Assembly: GCA_934667275.1 (NCBI GenBank)
Contig: CAKULK010000012.1
Span: forward strand, 1-64,000
DNA length: 64,000 nt
Direction of reading: 5' to 3'
Source of the DNA: an uncultured Bacteroidales bacterium
GTDB lineage: Bacteria; Bacteroidota; Bacteroidia; Bacteroidales; Paludibacteraceae
Part shown: positions 33,596 through 42,467 of the stretch, one piece after another
Layout of the letters: every line of letters begins with the position of its first letter
How positions within the stretch are numbered: position 1 is the stretch's first letter
The notes under the pieces: model-generated
The model's input: the letters and a program-made list of their open reading frames with translations, nothing else
What the model was told of the DNA's origin: nothing
Databases searched by the model: none
Program-made: the position numbers and the translations under genes

Positions 33596-35767
33596 ATGAA
33601 GAAAATACTATCTGTAATTCTCTGTTGCGGACTGTTGTTTGCACCCGCAACGGCGGCGGACAACCTGCTCAGCAATGGTGATTTTGAAACGGCACAGTCT
33701 AATTTCCTTTTTGGTGCTGATTTCGAAGATTGGACTTTCGGTAGTGAAGTCGCTATTGAAACTACCGATGTCTATCATGGTGAGAAGGCGTTTCGCACCG
33801 TGAATGTCACCCAAGAGCGTTCCCTTCAGCAGACGGTGGAGATGCAGACTGAAGTCACAGGGCAGGAGTTTGAAATGACCATCCACTACAAAGTTGTTTC
33901 TGCTGTTGCTGGTGACCTTTTCTTGAATAGTGAGTGGAATTTCCGATACCCGCAAGAAGGTACACCGCACGACAGCCTCATTCTTAACCAACCTCTCGCT
34001 ATTGGAGAGGGATGGCAGACGCTTACCGTCAAAACAACCAAGCCCGCCGATGCCACTTCTTTCCTGTTTAGTGTGGGAGTGAAAAAGGGTGTGAAAGTGA
34101 TATTTGACGATTTCCGTCTTTCTCGTACCGAGAACAAACAACCATGGTACACCGTAATGCCTGAGAAGATTGCCCCTGCGCGTTGCAATATCGGCGATGA
34201 GGTACTGATGACCACACTCACTATCCGTCAAGGGAATATCACTACACCTGTCCAACTCTACATTTCAGGTGCAAATCGTGATATGTTTCGTCTTGAAAAG
34301 ACTGAGGTGACGCAATCCGAAGAGACTGTCAAACTATGGTATGCGCCTACCGTTGCTGGTAACCACAAAGCGATGCTCTTTACCGATTGTTCGCAGGCTC
34401 TGAGCGACAACAAAACCTTTTCTCTCAGCGGTGTAGCCTCAGACTCTACCCTCAAGCCGGAGATACATATCAATCCCAATACTCTGCCCCAGTTTACTGC
34501 TAAAGCAGGTACACAGGTGCGTGACTCGGTGGTGGTGACAACCCTCAACTGTACGGAGGATATATCTATCTCATGTCTCAACGATGGGGATGCTAATGCA
34601 TTTTCTATCAATTCCACACTTATTCCGCGCAATATGGAAGCGAAAACCTATATCACTTTTGCACCACGCAAAGCGGGTACTTATTCCGCCACTATCTATT
34701 GGGCTTCCAAAGGCGCGCAAAAGCAACAAATACGTGTCACGGGTGTTGCCACTGAAAGCGACCCGACCGTAGCAGATTGGGCTACTTCTTTCACGTGGGA
34801 TATGACGCAACCTCTCTCTCTGCTGCGAGAGAGTTTTGATGATGTTGTCAGCAACAATACGCTAAAACTGAATGGTTGGCAGAATGTAGTGCGCCAAGGC
34901 GCACGCCCATGGTGGGGCTACATAGATAAATCCGACAATGAACATTGTGCCAAAGTCACGGCATACATAGGGGGTGAGAAAGACTCTGCCATGACTGAGA
35001 TGTGGCTTGTCACACCTGCATTGGACTATAAGAATGCCCAAAACCAAGTGTTTACCTTCCGTGTGCGTGGCGATTATCTGTATGAGGGACAGTCTGCATC
35101 ACTCAAATTGTTTTTTATCGATGCCTCTGTTGCAGATGATATCTTCTTTCAGGATATGGAGATTGCAATGCCTTCCACATCCGACCAAGCGGGTGACTGG
35201 CTTGATTTCCAAGTGAATCTGACAGGACAGGAGTTGATTCCGAATACTTTCTTTATGGCATTCCGGTTCACAGGATATAGTGGCAGCAATGGTGCCGCAA
35301 CCTACCTTATTGATGATGTATCGTGGGGACGTGATGATTTGCCGCTTATCTCTGCGGATTCCGTGCAGATAACGGCAGTTGCCGCACCTAATGAACAAAT
35401 GGTATTCCCCGTAATGGTGACGGGTAAGAATCTTACGGAAGACATTCGTATTTCCGTGGCGGGTAGCAACAGCAGCAAGTTCCAAGCGGCTCCTTCTACC
35501 TTGCCCAAAGAAGGCGGTGCCGTAGCAGTCGGTTTCAAATCGGAGTTGGAAGGAGTACACGAGGCTTATCTGCGTATCCGTTCACGTGGTGCGGTGGATG
35601 TATATGTGCCTATGGCTGTGTTGGTTAAGGCACGTACAGCCGTGGAAGATACATGTATAGAACCTGCTGCGAAGCCGCGTCTTGTCCTCTTGCAAGGAAA
35701 TCTGTACATCATCAATGCAGATGGTATGCGTTATAGCCTCACAGGGCAACGTCTTTCTGAAGAATAA
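33596..35767 (+). CDS. Secreted choice-of-anchor protein with T9SS-like tail
   Basis: A 723-residue exported protein with signal MKKILSVILCCGLLFAPATA. An N-terminal carbohydrate-binding-like domain (NLLSNGDFETAQSNFLFG and following GEKAF segment) is followed by Ig-like/ASPM-type domains. A choice-of-anchor-J-like domain (LRESFDDVVSNNTLKLNGW, ending in YLIDDVSWG) comes next, then another Ig-like domain. The last residues, LYIINADGMRYSLTGQRLSEE, form a T9SS-type tail. Probably surface-exposed and glycan- or protein-binding. It is the third in a row of such genes, so the cluster likely encodes one surface function. Confidence 0.8.
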   Translation: MKKILSVILCCGLLFAPATAADNLLSNGDFETAQSNFLFGADFEDWTFGSEVAIETTDVYHGEKAFRTVNVTQERSLQQTVEMQTEVTGQEFEMTIHYKVVSAVAGDLFLNSEWNFRYPQEGTPHDSLILNQPLAIGEGWQTLTVKTTKPADATSFLFSVGVKKGVKVIFDDFRLSRTENKQPWYTVMPEKIAPARCNIGDEVLMTTLTIRQGNITTPVQLYISGANRDMFRLEKTEVTQSEETVKLWYAPTVAGNHKAMLFTDCSQALSDNKTFSLSGVASDSTLKPEIHINPNTLPQFTAKAGTQVRDSVVVTTLNCTEDISISCLNDGDANAFSINSTLIPRNMEAKTYITFAPRKAGTYSATIYWASKGAQKQQIRVTGVATESDPTVADWATSFTWDMTQPLSLLRESFDDVVSNNTLKLNGWQNVVRQGARPWWGYIDKSDNEHCAKVTAYIGGEKDSAMTEMWLVTPALDYKNAQNQVFTFRVRGDYLYEGQSASLKLFFIDASVADDIFFQDMEIAMPSTSDQAGDWLDFQVNLTGQELIPNTFFMAFRFTGYSGSNGAATYLIDDVSWGRDDLPLISADSVQITAVAAPNEQMVFPVMVTGKNLTEDIRISVAGSNSSKFQAAPSTLPKEGGAVAVGFKSELEGVHEAYLRIRSRGAVDVYVPMAVLVKARTAVEDTCIEPAAKPRLVLLQGNLYIINADGMRYSLTGQRLSEE

Positions 35768-35848
35768 TTTCCCGCCTTTTAGGTAGTCTGTATGGTTCTT
35801 ATTGGCATAGTTATTGTGCATATGAACGGTGGTATATCCGAATAGAAT

Positions 35849-37942
35849 ATGAATCTGCAGAAATGGATTAAGAGTATTGCGTTTTCACTGATGGGTACTA
35901 TTTTGGTAGTACTCATCAGTGCTACGTTTATGGAGAAACTATACGGTACGGAGGTGGCAGTGCGCTATTTCTATACCGCTCCATGGACCATCGCCTTGTG
36001 GGCATTGGCGGTGTTGTTTGGCGGCTGGTACGTAGTCAGTGCTTTTCGGCGAGGTACAATGCGCTGGTCGGTTTTCGGTATTCACCTTGCCTTTGTGGTG
36101 ATACTGCTTGGCGCCATGCTTACGCATACGTTGGGCATGGAGGGGGCAATATCTCTCCGTATTGGTGAAAGTACCAATACTTATCTGACCCGTGAAGGAA
36201 CAGAGGCTTCACTGCCTTTTGTGGTTACGTTAGACGATTTTCAAGTGGAGTACTATGCAGGCACTGCCACTCCTGAAGACTATTTGAGCCGAATCTCTAT
36301 TGGTTCCTCTGATAATTGTGTCACGGCGGCATTGTCAATGAATCATATCTTTCGCTATCGCGGTTGGCGGTTCTACCAGTCGTCTTATGATGAGGATGCC
36401 GGCGGTTGCACATTGCTGCTTACGCATGATACTGCCGGTATCGCGGTGACATACACGGGATATGTCTTGCTGCTTCTCAGTATGTTGGCATATCTGTTTA
36501 TTCCTAAAAGTATACTTGGGAAACGTAATGGCTTTAGAGGCTCCAAAGTCAAGGCGGCTGTTTTGCTTCTGGTCCTACCTTTGTCGCTGTCGGCGGCTCC
36601 AAAGACGCTGCAACGTCCTGTGGCAGAGACGTTTGGCGACCTGTATGTGGAATACAACGGGCGTATTTGTCCGATGTCGGTGTTGGCAAATGATGTCTGC
36701 ACCAAACTATACGGGCGCAATTATTACCGTGCAGACGACGGCACCCGTTATTCGGCAAATCAGGTGCTGACGGGTATCTTGTTCTATTACGACGATTGGG
36801 CACAAGTGCCGCTAAAGCACTCGCGCAAACCAATACAGAATCGTGAACGTGAAATGGTGTTCCGCATGGTGTCCGGTGGTTCTTTGCTCAAGATATGGCC
36901 TTCGGAACATGGTTGGTGCGACATCAATTCGGCAGGCGAAACGGACAGCCTGTCGCACGATGAGTGGAATTTTCGTATGTATGCCATGCAGTATGTGGCA
37001 TACGATTTGATGCAGGGGCGGAACATTGAGGCAAATGAAACGCTGAAGAAGATACGTCTCTACCAACAGAAATATGTAGGTATAGAGAACCTGCCGTCAG
37101 AGACTCACTTTCGTGCTGAAAAACTATGGGCTGCGTTTCCTTATACGAAGCCGTTGGCGATGCTGACGATTACATTGGGCTTGTTGTTCTTTTTGGTATA
37201 TTGTCTCATACAGGGGCGCGGACATGCCTTGCCGCATTGGTGGCAGATGCTGAATACTATATGTTTGGCAGCGATATGGCTGTTTCTGACTGCGATGCTG
37301 GTATGGCGTTGGTATATCAGTGGGCATATACCTCTTGCCAATGGTCACGAGACGATGCAGGCATTGGCATGGTTTATTATGCTGATAGGACTGTTATCTG
37401 CTGTCTATTCCAGACATTCCGGTTCTTTCAACTTTCAATCGTCCACTCTGTTGCTATCGGGAATGCCCTTGATGGTGAGTATGATGTCAGCCTCTAATCC
37501 TCAGATTACTCACTTGACACCTGTTCTCCAGTCGCCGCTTTTGAGCCTGCACGTCAGTATCATTATGCTTAGTTACGCCCTGTTGGCATTTGTAATGCTC
37601 AATAGCGTGGTGGCGTTGTTTTCAAAATCCGACCAACAACTACGCCTTATGCACTTTTCGCGCACTCTTTTGCGCCCTGCGGTGTGCTGTTTGGCGATAG
37701 GTATCTTCCTTGGCGCGGTATGGGCAAATGTGTCGTGGGGACGTTACTGGGGGTGGGACCCCAAAGAGGTTTGGGCACTCATTACCCTGTTGGTTTATGC
37801 CGCTCCGTTGCATGCGCAGTCGTTGGCATTCTTCCGTCGCCCGCGTGTGTTCCATATCTATTGTTTGCTGGCATTCCTTTCAGTCCTTTTCACCTATTTC
37901 GGTGTGAATTTCCTTCTCGGCGGGTTGCACGCTTATGCTTAG
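35849..37942 (+). CDS. ccsA: Fused ResB-CcsA cytochrome c biogenesis protein
   Basis: A 697-residue inner-membrane protein joining a ResB-like N-terminal half and a CcsA/ResC C-terminal half, as is usual in Bacteroidota. The haem-handling WWD-type motif is WGRYWGWDPKEVWALI near residue 630. A periplasmic domain lies between transmembrane groups. It exports haem and attaches it to apocytochrome c (system II), for example for the NrfA/NrfH nitrite reductase. The fusion explains the single gene where other bacteria have two. The next gene starts 9 bp later. Confidence 0.92.
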   Translation: MNLQKWIKSIAFSLMGTILVVLISATFMEKLYGTEVAVRYFYTAPWTIALWALAVLFGGWYVVSAFRRGTMRWSVFGIHLAFVVILLGAMLTHTLGMEGAISLRIGESTNTYLTREGTEASLPFVVTLDDFQVEYYAGTATPEDYLSRISIGSSDNCVTAALSMNHIFRYRGWRFYQSSYDEDAGGCTLLLTHDTAGIAVTYTGYVLLLLSMLAYLFIPKSILGKRNGFRGSKVKAAVLLLVLPLSLSAAPKTLQRPVAETFGDLYVEYNGRICPMSVLANDVCTKLYGRNYYRADDGTRYSANQVLTGILFYYDDWAQVPLKHSRKPIQNREREMVFRMVSGGSLLKIWPSEHGWCDINSAGETDSLSHDEWNFRMYAMQYVAYDLMQGRNIEANETLKKIRLYQQKYVGIENLPSETHFRAEKLWAAFPYTKPLAMLTITLGLLFFLVYCLIQGRGHALPHWWQMLNTICLAAIWLFLTAMLVWRWYISGHIPLANGHETMQALAWFIMLIGLLSAVYSRHSGSFNFQSSTLLLSGMPLMVSMMSASNPQITHLTPVLQSPLLSLHVSIIMLSYALLAFVMLNSVVALFSKSDQQLRLMHFSRTLLRPAVCCLAIGIFLGAVWANVSWGRYWGWDPKEVWALITLLVYAAPLHAQSLAFFRRPRVFHIYCLLAFLSVLFTYFGVNFLLGGLHAYA

Positions 37943-37951
37943 TTGATGCCA

Positions 37952-39826
37952 ATGAACGCCTATGATCTTGCATACGAATATGTGCAGCACACCGGACGGT
38001 GTATCTTCCTGACGGGAAAGGCAGGCACGGGTAAGACTACTTTCCTGCGCCGCCTGCGTGTAGAGTGCCCTAAGCAGATGGCGGTGGTTGCCCCAACAGG
38101 TGTAGCTGCCATCAATGCCGAGGGCGTGACCATCCATTCGCTGTTTCAGTTGCCACCGCAAGTGTTTCTGCCCACCGACGATGCCCGTAGGCAACTCTTT
38201 GCCGAGATGCAGATGCGCGGACAGAAACAGCGTGTATTGCGCAACCTTGAACTCTTGGTGATTGATGAGGTGAGTATGGTGCGCGCAGACCTGTTGGACG
38301 CTATTGATGCCGTGTTGCGCCATTTCAAACACCGCCCGCGTATCCCGTTTGGCGGTGTGCAGGTGCTGTTTATCGGGGATTTGTTCCAGTTGTCGCCGGT
38401 GGCGCGCGAGGAAGACTGGCGCATACTGCGTGACTACTACACGGGACCTTATTTCTTTCAGGCACGTGTGTTCAGCGAATTACGTCCCGTGTACATAGAA
38501 CTTGACCACGTATTTCGGCAGACAAACCAAACCTTCATTGATATCCTCAACGAGGTACGCAACAACACCCTGTCTCCTGAGTCGTTGAAACGCCTTAATT
38601 CACGTTACAATCCTACTTTTGACCCCGAAAGTACAGGGGAGCATTACATCACCCTCTCCACCCACAACCGCAAGGTGGATGCCATCAATCGTCGTGAGAT
38701 GGACGCGCTTGGCGGACGGGCATACACCTATCATGCCAAGATACAGGACACTTTTCCCGAAACGATGTATCCCATGGACGAGACACTTGTGTTAAAGGAG
38801 GGTGCGCGCGTGATGTTTATCAAGAATGACTCTTCGCCGGAAAAGCAATACTATAACGGCAAACTTGGCATAGTAACCGCCCTCAACGACAAAGCCATCG
38901 AAGTGACATGCGAAGACAACGAGCGCATTGAGGTACACACAGAGACATGGGAGAACCTGCGTTACACGGCAGTAGCAGGTAGTGAAACCATCGAGTCGGA
39001 GGTGATAGGCACCTTTTGCCATTTCCCTTTGCGTCTTGCGTGGGCAGTAACCATTCACAAAGCGCAAGGGCTTACTTTTGACCGCGTAGTGATTGATGCG
39101 GCGGATGCTTTTGCTGCGGGACAAGTGTACGTGGCATTGTCGCGATGCCGCTCACTGGAAGGCATTGTGCTGCTGACACCTATCCCTGAGCGTGCTTTGA
39201 CCAATGCGCGCGAAGTGGTGGACTTTACCACTCACCAACTGACCTTGGACGCAACCGAGCAGAGTCTCTCCGCCGCACAAAACGACTATCTGACTGTTTT
39301 GTTGTGCGCGCTTTTTGATTTCCGTGAGCCAATCAACCTGCTGACTTCGCTACGGGCTGCAACAACCAAAATGGATTCCATACAGGGTGACGCATCGGCG
39401 TTCTTTACGCTCAATATCGGGGCGTTGGTGGGGCTGCAAGTGATAGGCGAGCGTTTTCAGAATCAGTTGCGCAACATATTGTATAACAATGATTTATCAT
39501 TACTCAAACAGCGTTTGAAGGCTGCAGATTCCTATTTCTCGCCCAAATTGGAGCAACTGACGCGTAACCTCTCGCTATGCGCTTTGCGCTCCAATGACCG
39601 TACGGATGCTTCGTATTTGCGACAAGGACTGGTGGATGTCTATACAAGCCTTATTCGCACCACATATATCCAATCACATATAGCCCAAACGCCCACGGTG
39701 AACAACTATTTCCGTGCGCGACAATCATGTCCGCTTGAACTGCCCGACTTGCATATCTACACAGAGGAACGCAAGAGCAGAAAGACTGCCAGTCGGACAA
39801 CAAAAAAGAAAAAGAAGACTTCTTAG
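37952..39826 (+). CDS. Pif1/RecD-like SF1 helicase
   Basis: About 624 residues. Walker A is LTGKAGTGKTTFLR near the N-terminus, followed by VVAPTGVAAINA (motif Ia). LLVIDEVSMVRADLLDAID gives Walker B/DExx; AVTIHKAQGLTFDRVVID (motif V) and VYVALSRCRSLEGIVLL (motif VI) complete a 5'-3' superfamily 1B helicase. The end is basic (RKSRKTASRTTKKKKKTS). ATG 37952 is favoured (NAYDLAYEYV follows, as in relatives); ATG 37946 is possible. It converges on the prenyltransferase gene with just 3 bp between stops. Role in DNA repair or replication is inferred from family. Confidence 0.88.
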   Translation: MNAYDLAYEYVQHTGRCIFLTGKAGTGKTTFLRRLRVECPKQMAVVAPTGVAAINAEGVTIHSLFQLPPQVFLPTDDARRQLFAEMQMRGQKQRVLRNLELLVIDEVSMVRADLLDAIDAVLRHFKHRPRIPFGGVQVLFIGDLFQLSPVAREEDWRILRDYYTGPYFFQARVFSELRPVYIELDHVFRQTNQTFIDILNEVRNNTLSPESLKRLNSRYNPTFDPESTGEHYITLSTHNRKVDAINRREMDALGGRAYTYHAKIQDTFPETMYPMDETLVLKEGARVMFIKNDSSPEKQYYNGKLGIVTALNDKAIEVTCEDNERIEVHTETWENLRYTAVAGSETIESEVIGTFCHFPLRLAWAVTIHKAQGLTFDRVVIDAADAFAAGQVYVALSRCRSLEGIVLLTPIPERALTNAREVVDFTTHQLTLDATEQSLSAAQNDYLTVLLCALFDFREPINLLTSLRAATTKMDSIQGDASAFFTLNIGALVGLQVIGERFQNQLRNILYNNDLSLLKQRLKAADSYFSPKLEQLTRNLSLCALRSNDRTDASYLRQGLVDVYTSLIRTTYIQSHIAQTPTVNNYFRARQSCPLELPDLHIYTEERKSRKTASRTTKKKKKTS

Positions 39827-39829
39827 GTA

Positions 39830-40852
39830 TCAGAGAAACAGCAATGCAATATGCACAATCATAAGGATAAGGCAAAAGAATGTGCAGATATTGCGTGCAA
39901 GGAGCCAACGAAGTAGAAACCAGTCAATTCCCGCTTTCACATAGTTGTCCCAGTTGCCCATTGGTCCCATCCACCAACGTGGTGTGTCGGCACATGGCAG
40001 ACCGTGTGTGAAATGGTGGGTGGAATAGATGAGATAGACAGACATGGGGAGAGTGGCAAGTGTGAGAAGATACCACGGACTCCACCAACCGAGTGCGATA
40101 CCTATTGCCAACATGATGAAGGGCATCAGCGCGAAGACTGCCACAAAGAATATCATCCATGCCGGTTTGCGTAGCAGACGTGCAAAGGTCATCTTCCCCA
40201 ATTCCGCATCGGCATTCACCTCCATCACGGAATGCACATATACAATGTTAATCACCAGACAACCGACGCCGATACTCATACAAAGCATTGGCAGCGAGAA
40301 GATGGTGCCTGTCATTGCTGCCTGTACACCAAGCATATTGAGCGGTCCGAAAATGAGTCCGATAACCAATTCTCCAAATCCATGGAACCCCAATTCGAGC
40401 GGTTTGCCCGAATAGTTGATGCCAACCAGCAATCCGAGAAAAGCGTACAGCACGATGCCCATAGCGGCTTGCCAACCATGCAAGAGCCACTGCGCTACAA
40501 AGGCGATTAAGCCCATGGAGGCTGCAAAAAGGAGAAACCATACTACTGCCATACCAAGGGTATGGACAGTGGTTTCGCCGCTGCGGATATAACTGCACTT
40601 ATCCATACGTGCGCGAATACTGGAAGACGACAGGTCGGAGCGTAAACGCGAATCGTGACGATAATCAAAATAATCGTCAGCAAGGTTCATACCGAGGTGT
40701 GCGGCGCATACGCCCAATAGTACGGGCAATGCCAACCACCATACAAAACCACTTTGCCCAATGCAAAGCACAATCGCCGTCAAACACGGTAGTGCAGACT
40801 GTGGAAGGGATATGTTGCGGCTGTTCTTAAGCCAAAAACGGAGTGTATTCAA
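39830..40852 (-). CDS. UbiA-family prenyltransferase (MenA-like)
   Basis: A 340-residue polytopic membrane protein. The first Asp-rich motif is NLADDYFDYRHD and the second region is EVNADAELGKMTF, which together bind the prenyl diphosphate through magnesium. Around nine hydrophobic segments are visible. MenA (prenylation of DHNA in menaquinone synthesis) is one candidate, but no men genes adjoin, so another UbiA substrate is possible. It follows rsmD by 45 bp on the same strand. Confidence 0.82.
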   Translation of the reverse strand: MNTLRFWLKNSRNISLPQSALPCLTAIVLCIGQSGFVWWLALPVLLGVCAAHLGMNLADDYFDYRHDSRLRSDLSSSSIRARMDKCSYIRSGETTVHTLGMAVVWFLLFAASMGLIAFVAQWLLHGWQAAMGIVLYAFLGLLVGINYSGKPLELGFHGFGELVIGLIFGPLNMLGVQAAMTGTIFSLPMLCMSIGVGCLVINIVYVHSVMEVNADAELGKMTFARLLRKPAWMIFFVAVFALMPFIMLAIGIALGWWSPWYLLTLATLPMSVYLIYSTHHFTHGLPCADTPRWWMGPMGNWDNYVKAGIDWFLLRWLLARNICTFFCLILMIVHIALLFL

Positions 40853-40897
40853 TGTGCTGATGTGTGAATGATGAATGCCAAAATTGTTGTACGTCTT

Positions 40898-41428
40898 CTA
40901 CTCGAAAAAAGTGAAATTGACGCTGCCGTATGTGCGCTGCTCTACGAAATGCGGGTGGGTGGAGAAATCGTTTGTCTTGGAGTGTTCCAATACAAATAAC
41001 CCGTTGGTTTTCAATAGTTCATGCTCAAATATTAGGTCGGGTAGGGTAGGTAATTCTGCGAGTGCGTAAGGAGGATCGGCGTAGATGAAGTCGTATTGCA
41101 CATAGCAGGCGTTGATGAAACGGAAGACATCGCCGCGAACTACGCGCAGGTTGCTGATTCCTAATTGTTTGCACGTGGATATGATGAAGTTTTGTTGCGT
41201 ATGCGCCATCTCCACTGCCGTCACATCACGCGCACCCCGACTGACAAACTCCAATCCGATGCCGCCCGTGCCTGCAAAAAGGTCAAGCATATCCACTCCC
41301 TCAAAATCCATACGATTGTTGAGGAGATTGAAAAGACTTTCTTTGGCAAAGTCGGTGGTTGGACGTGCGGTTATATTTTTAGGGGGCGTCAATCGGCGCC
41401 CCCTAAATGTTCCGGATATGATTCTCAT
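40898..41428 (-). CDS. rsmD: 16S rRNA (guanine(966)-N2)-methyltransferase RsmD
   Basis: A 176-residue RsmD. It starts MRIISGTFRGRRLTPPKN. Motif I for SAM binding is LDLFAGTGGIGLEFVSRGA and the catalytic tetrapeptide DPPY occurs in DFIYADPPYALAELP. It methylates G966 of 16S rRNA during 30S assembly. It is first of a two-gene unit with the prenyltransferase; 45 bp upstream of its start is a reverse-strand 11-bp array. Confidence 0.95.
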   Translation of the reverse strand: MRIISGTFRGRRLTPPKNITARPTTDFAKESLFNLLNNRMDFEGVDMLDLFAGTGGIGLEFVSRGARDVTAVEMAHTQQNFIISTCKQLGISNLRVVRGDVFRFINACYVQYDFIYADPPYALAELPTLPDLIFEHELLKTNGLFVLEHSKTNDFSTHPHFVEQRTYGSVNFTFFE

Positions 41429-41474
41429 AGAATCTTAAAAATCGTACCTTTTTGTATGCCGCTCAAAGGTTGCC

Positions 41475-41507
41475 TATCCCTTGCTCATCCTTTGCGTATC
41501 CCTTGCT
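41475..41507. repeat. 11-bp-period array, reverse copy of the 20017 array
   Basis: On the minus strand: AGCAAGGGATA, CGCAAAGGATG, AGCAAGGGATA, then GGCAACC. The order and phase equal those at 20017-20050, 21 kb away. It lies upstream of rsmD. Confidence 0.85.
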
Positions 41508-41570
41508 GTTTGACACGACTTTTTCAAGGATGTGCCGACGGGAGGAAATCTTAAAAAACGACACTTTTTA

Positions 41571-42338
41571 TTACTCCCAGTTACCTGCGTTGTTGTTAGG
41601 AGCATCCACAGAACCAATTTTCAGTCCGGGGTAGTGGTCAAGTTTCGTCTCCTTGTCAACGAGGTTTACGCGCTCCTGTGCATCCAAGTCGTGGAGATAG
41701 GTGTCATAGTGTGCACGAATCTCGAAGATTGGCACGCGGATACCCTGCGAAGTGGTGTAGTTGTTGTTGGTCTCAACTTCAAACTTCACCTTGTCGGTAT
41801 AAGGGATGTAGATGATTTGACCGATATTGGCCTCGGTGTATTGACCCTTGTAGAGCGACTGAATCATATTGGTGAGGATGGTGTCGCGGCGGAAACCCTG
41901 CAGACCTTCAGCCACTACTTCGCGGTCGTTTTCCCATACGTATTGATAGAGTTGGTTGAGACTGTCGGGACCTTCAAAATTCATCTTGCGTTGTGCTTTG
42001 ATGCGCGCGCGCTCCAGAATCTTGGCAGCCTTGTTCTCGGTCATACCGTCTTCAAGTTGCTTCTCGGAGAGAGAACCCTCTTTGAGCACCTCTTTCTTGG
42101 GGGCAGTCTGCAAATAGAGCACCAGCGAGTCCAAATCGGCGGTGAAATAGCCCTTGTCCAAACGGAACTGAGCCTCAGCCGTACGCAGGCTGATGAGATT
42201 GCTGATAACCGCTTTTTCACGCTCGGCACGTTGTTCCTCGAAGCGAATCGGGGTCACGACACTCTTGACGCAGAGGTACGCCATAAAAATAGCGGCAATA
42301 CCCAGCAGAACACGAATAATGATTTTAGACGACTTCAT
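41571..42338 (-). CDS. Membrane-anchored protein of unknown function
   Basis: About 255 residues with an N-terminal transmembrane helix (IIIRVLLGIAAIFMAYLCV) and a periplasmic part. Residues 40-80 (ISLRTAEAQFRLDKGYFTADLDSLVLYL) resemble the N-terminal helix and loop of pseudopilin-like proteins. The family is common in Bacteroidota but has no assigned function. ATG 42350 is an equally possible start. Its promoter (42399-42429) lies back to back with that of the Rel gene. Confidence 0.7.
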   Translation of the reverse strand: MKSSKIIIRVLLGIAAIFMAYLCVKSVVTPIRFEEQRAEREKAVISNLISLRTAEAQFRLDKGYFTADLDSLVLYLQTAPKKEVLKEGSLSEKQLEDGMTENKAAKILERARIKAQRKMNFEGPDSLNQLYQYVWENDREVVAEGLQGFRRDTILTNMIQSLYKGQYTEANIGQIIYIPYTDKVKFEVETNNNYTTSQGIRVPIFEIRAHYDTYLHDLDAQERVNLVDKETKLDHYPGLKIGSVDAPNNNAGNWE

Positions 42339-42398
42339 TTTATGTTGCATTTATAAGTTTCCGTATTTAATCCTTGCGCAAATAGCACAAAACCGCTG

Positions 42399-42429
42399 CA
42401 AAAGTACAAATAGTTTTTCATATATGCAA
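42399..42429 (-). promoter_or_regulatory. Promoter of the membrane-anchored protein gene
   Basis: Minus strand: TACTTTTG (42399-42406), 20 bp, TTG (42427-42429). The plus-strand -7-like TAATTTTG of the Rel gene (42439-42446) is 10 bp further on. Confidence 0.75.
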
Positions 42430-42467
42430 ATTTTTTCGTAATTTTGCGCCCGAAACAGACGGTGAAT

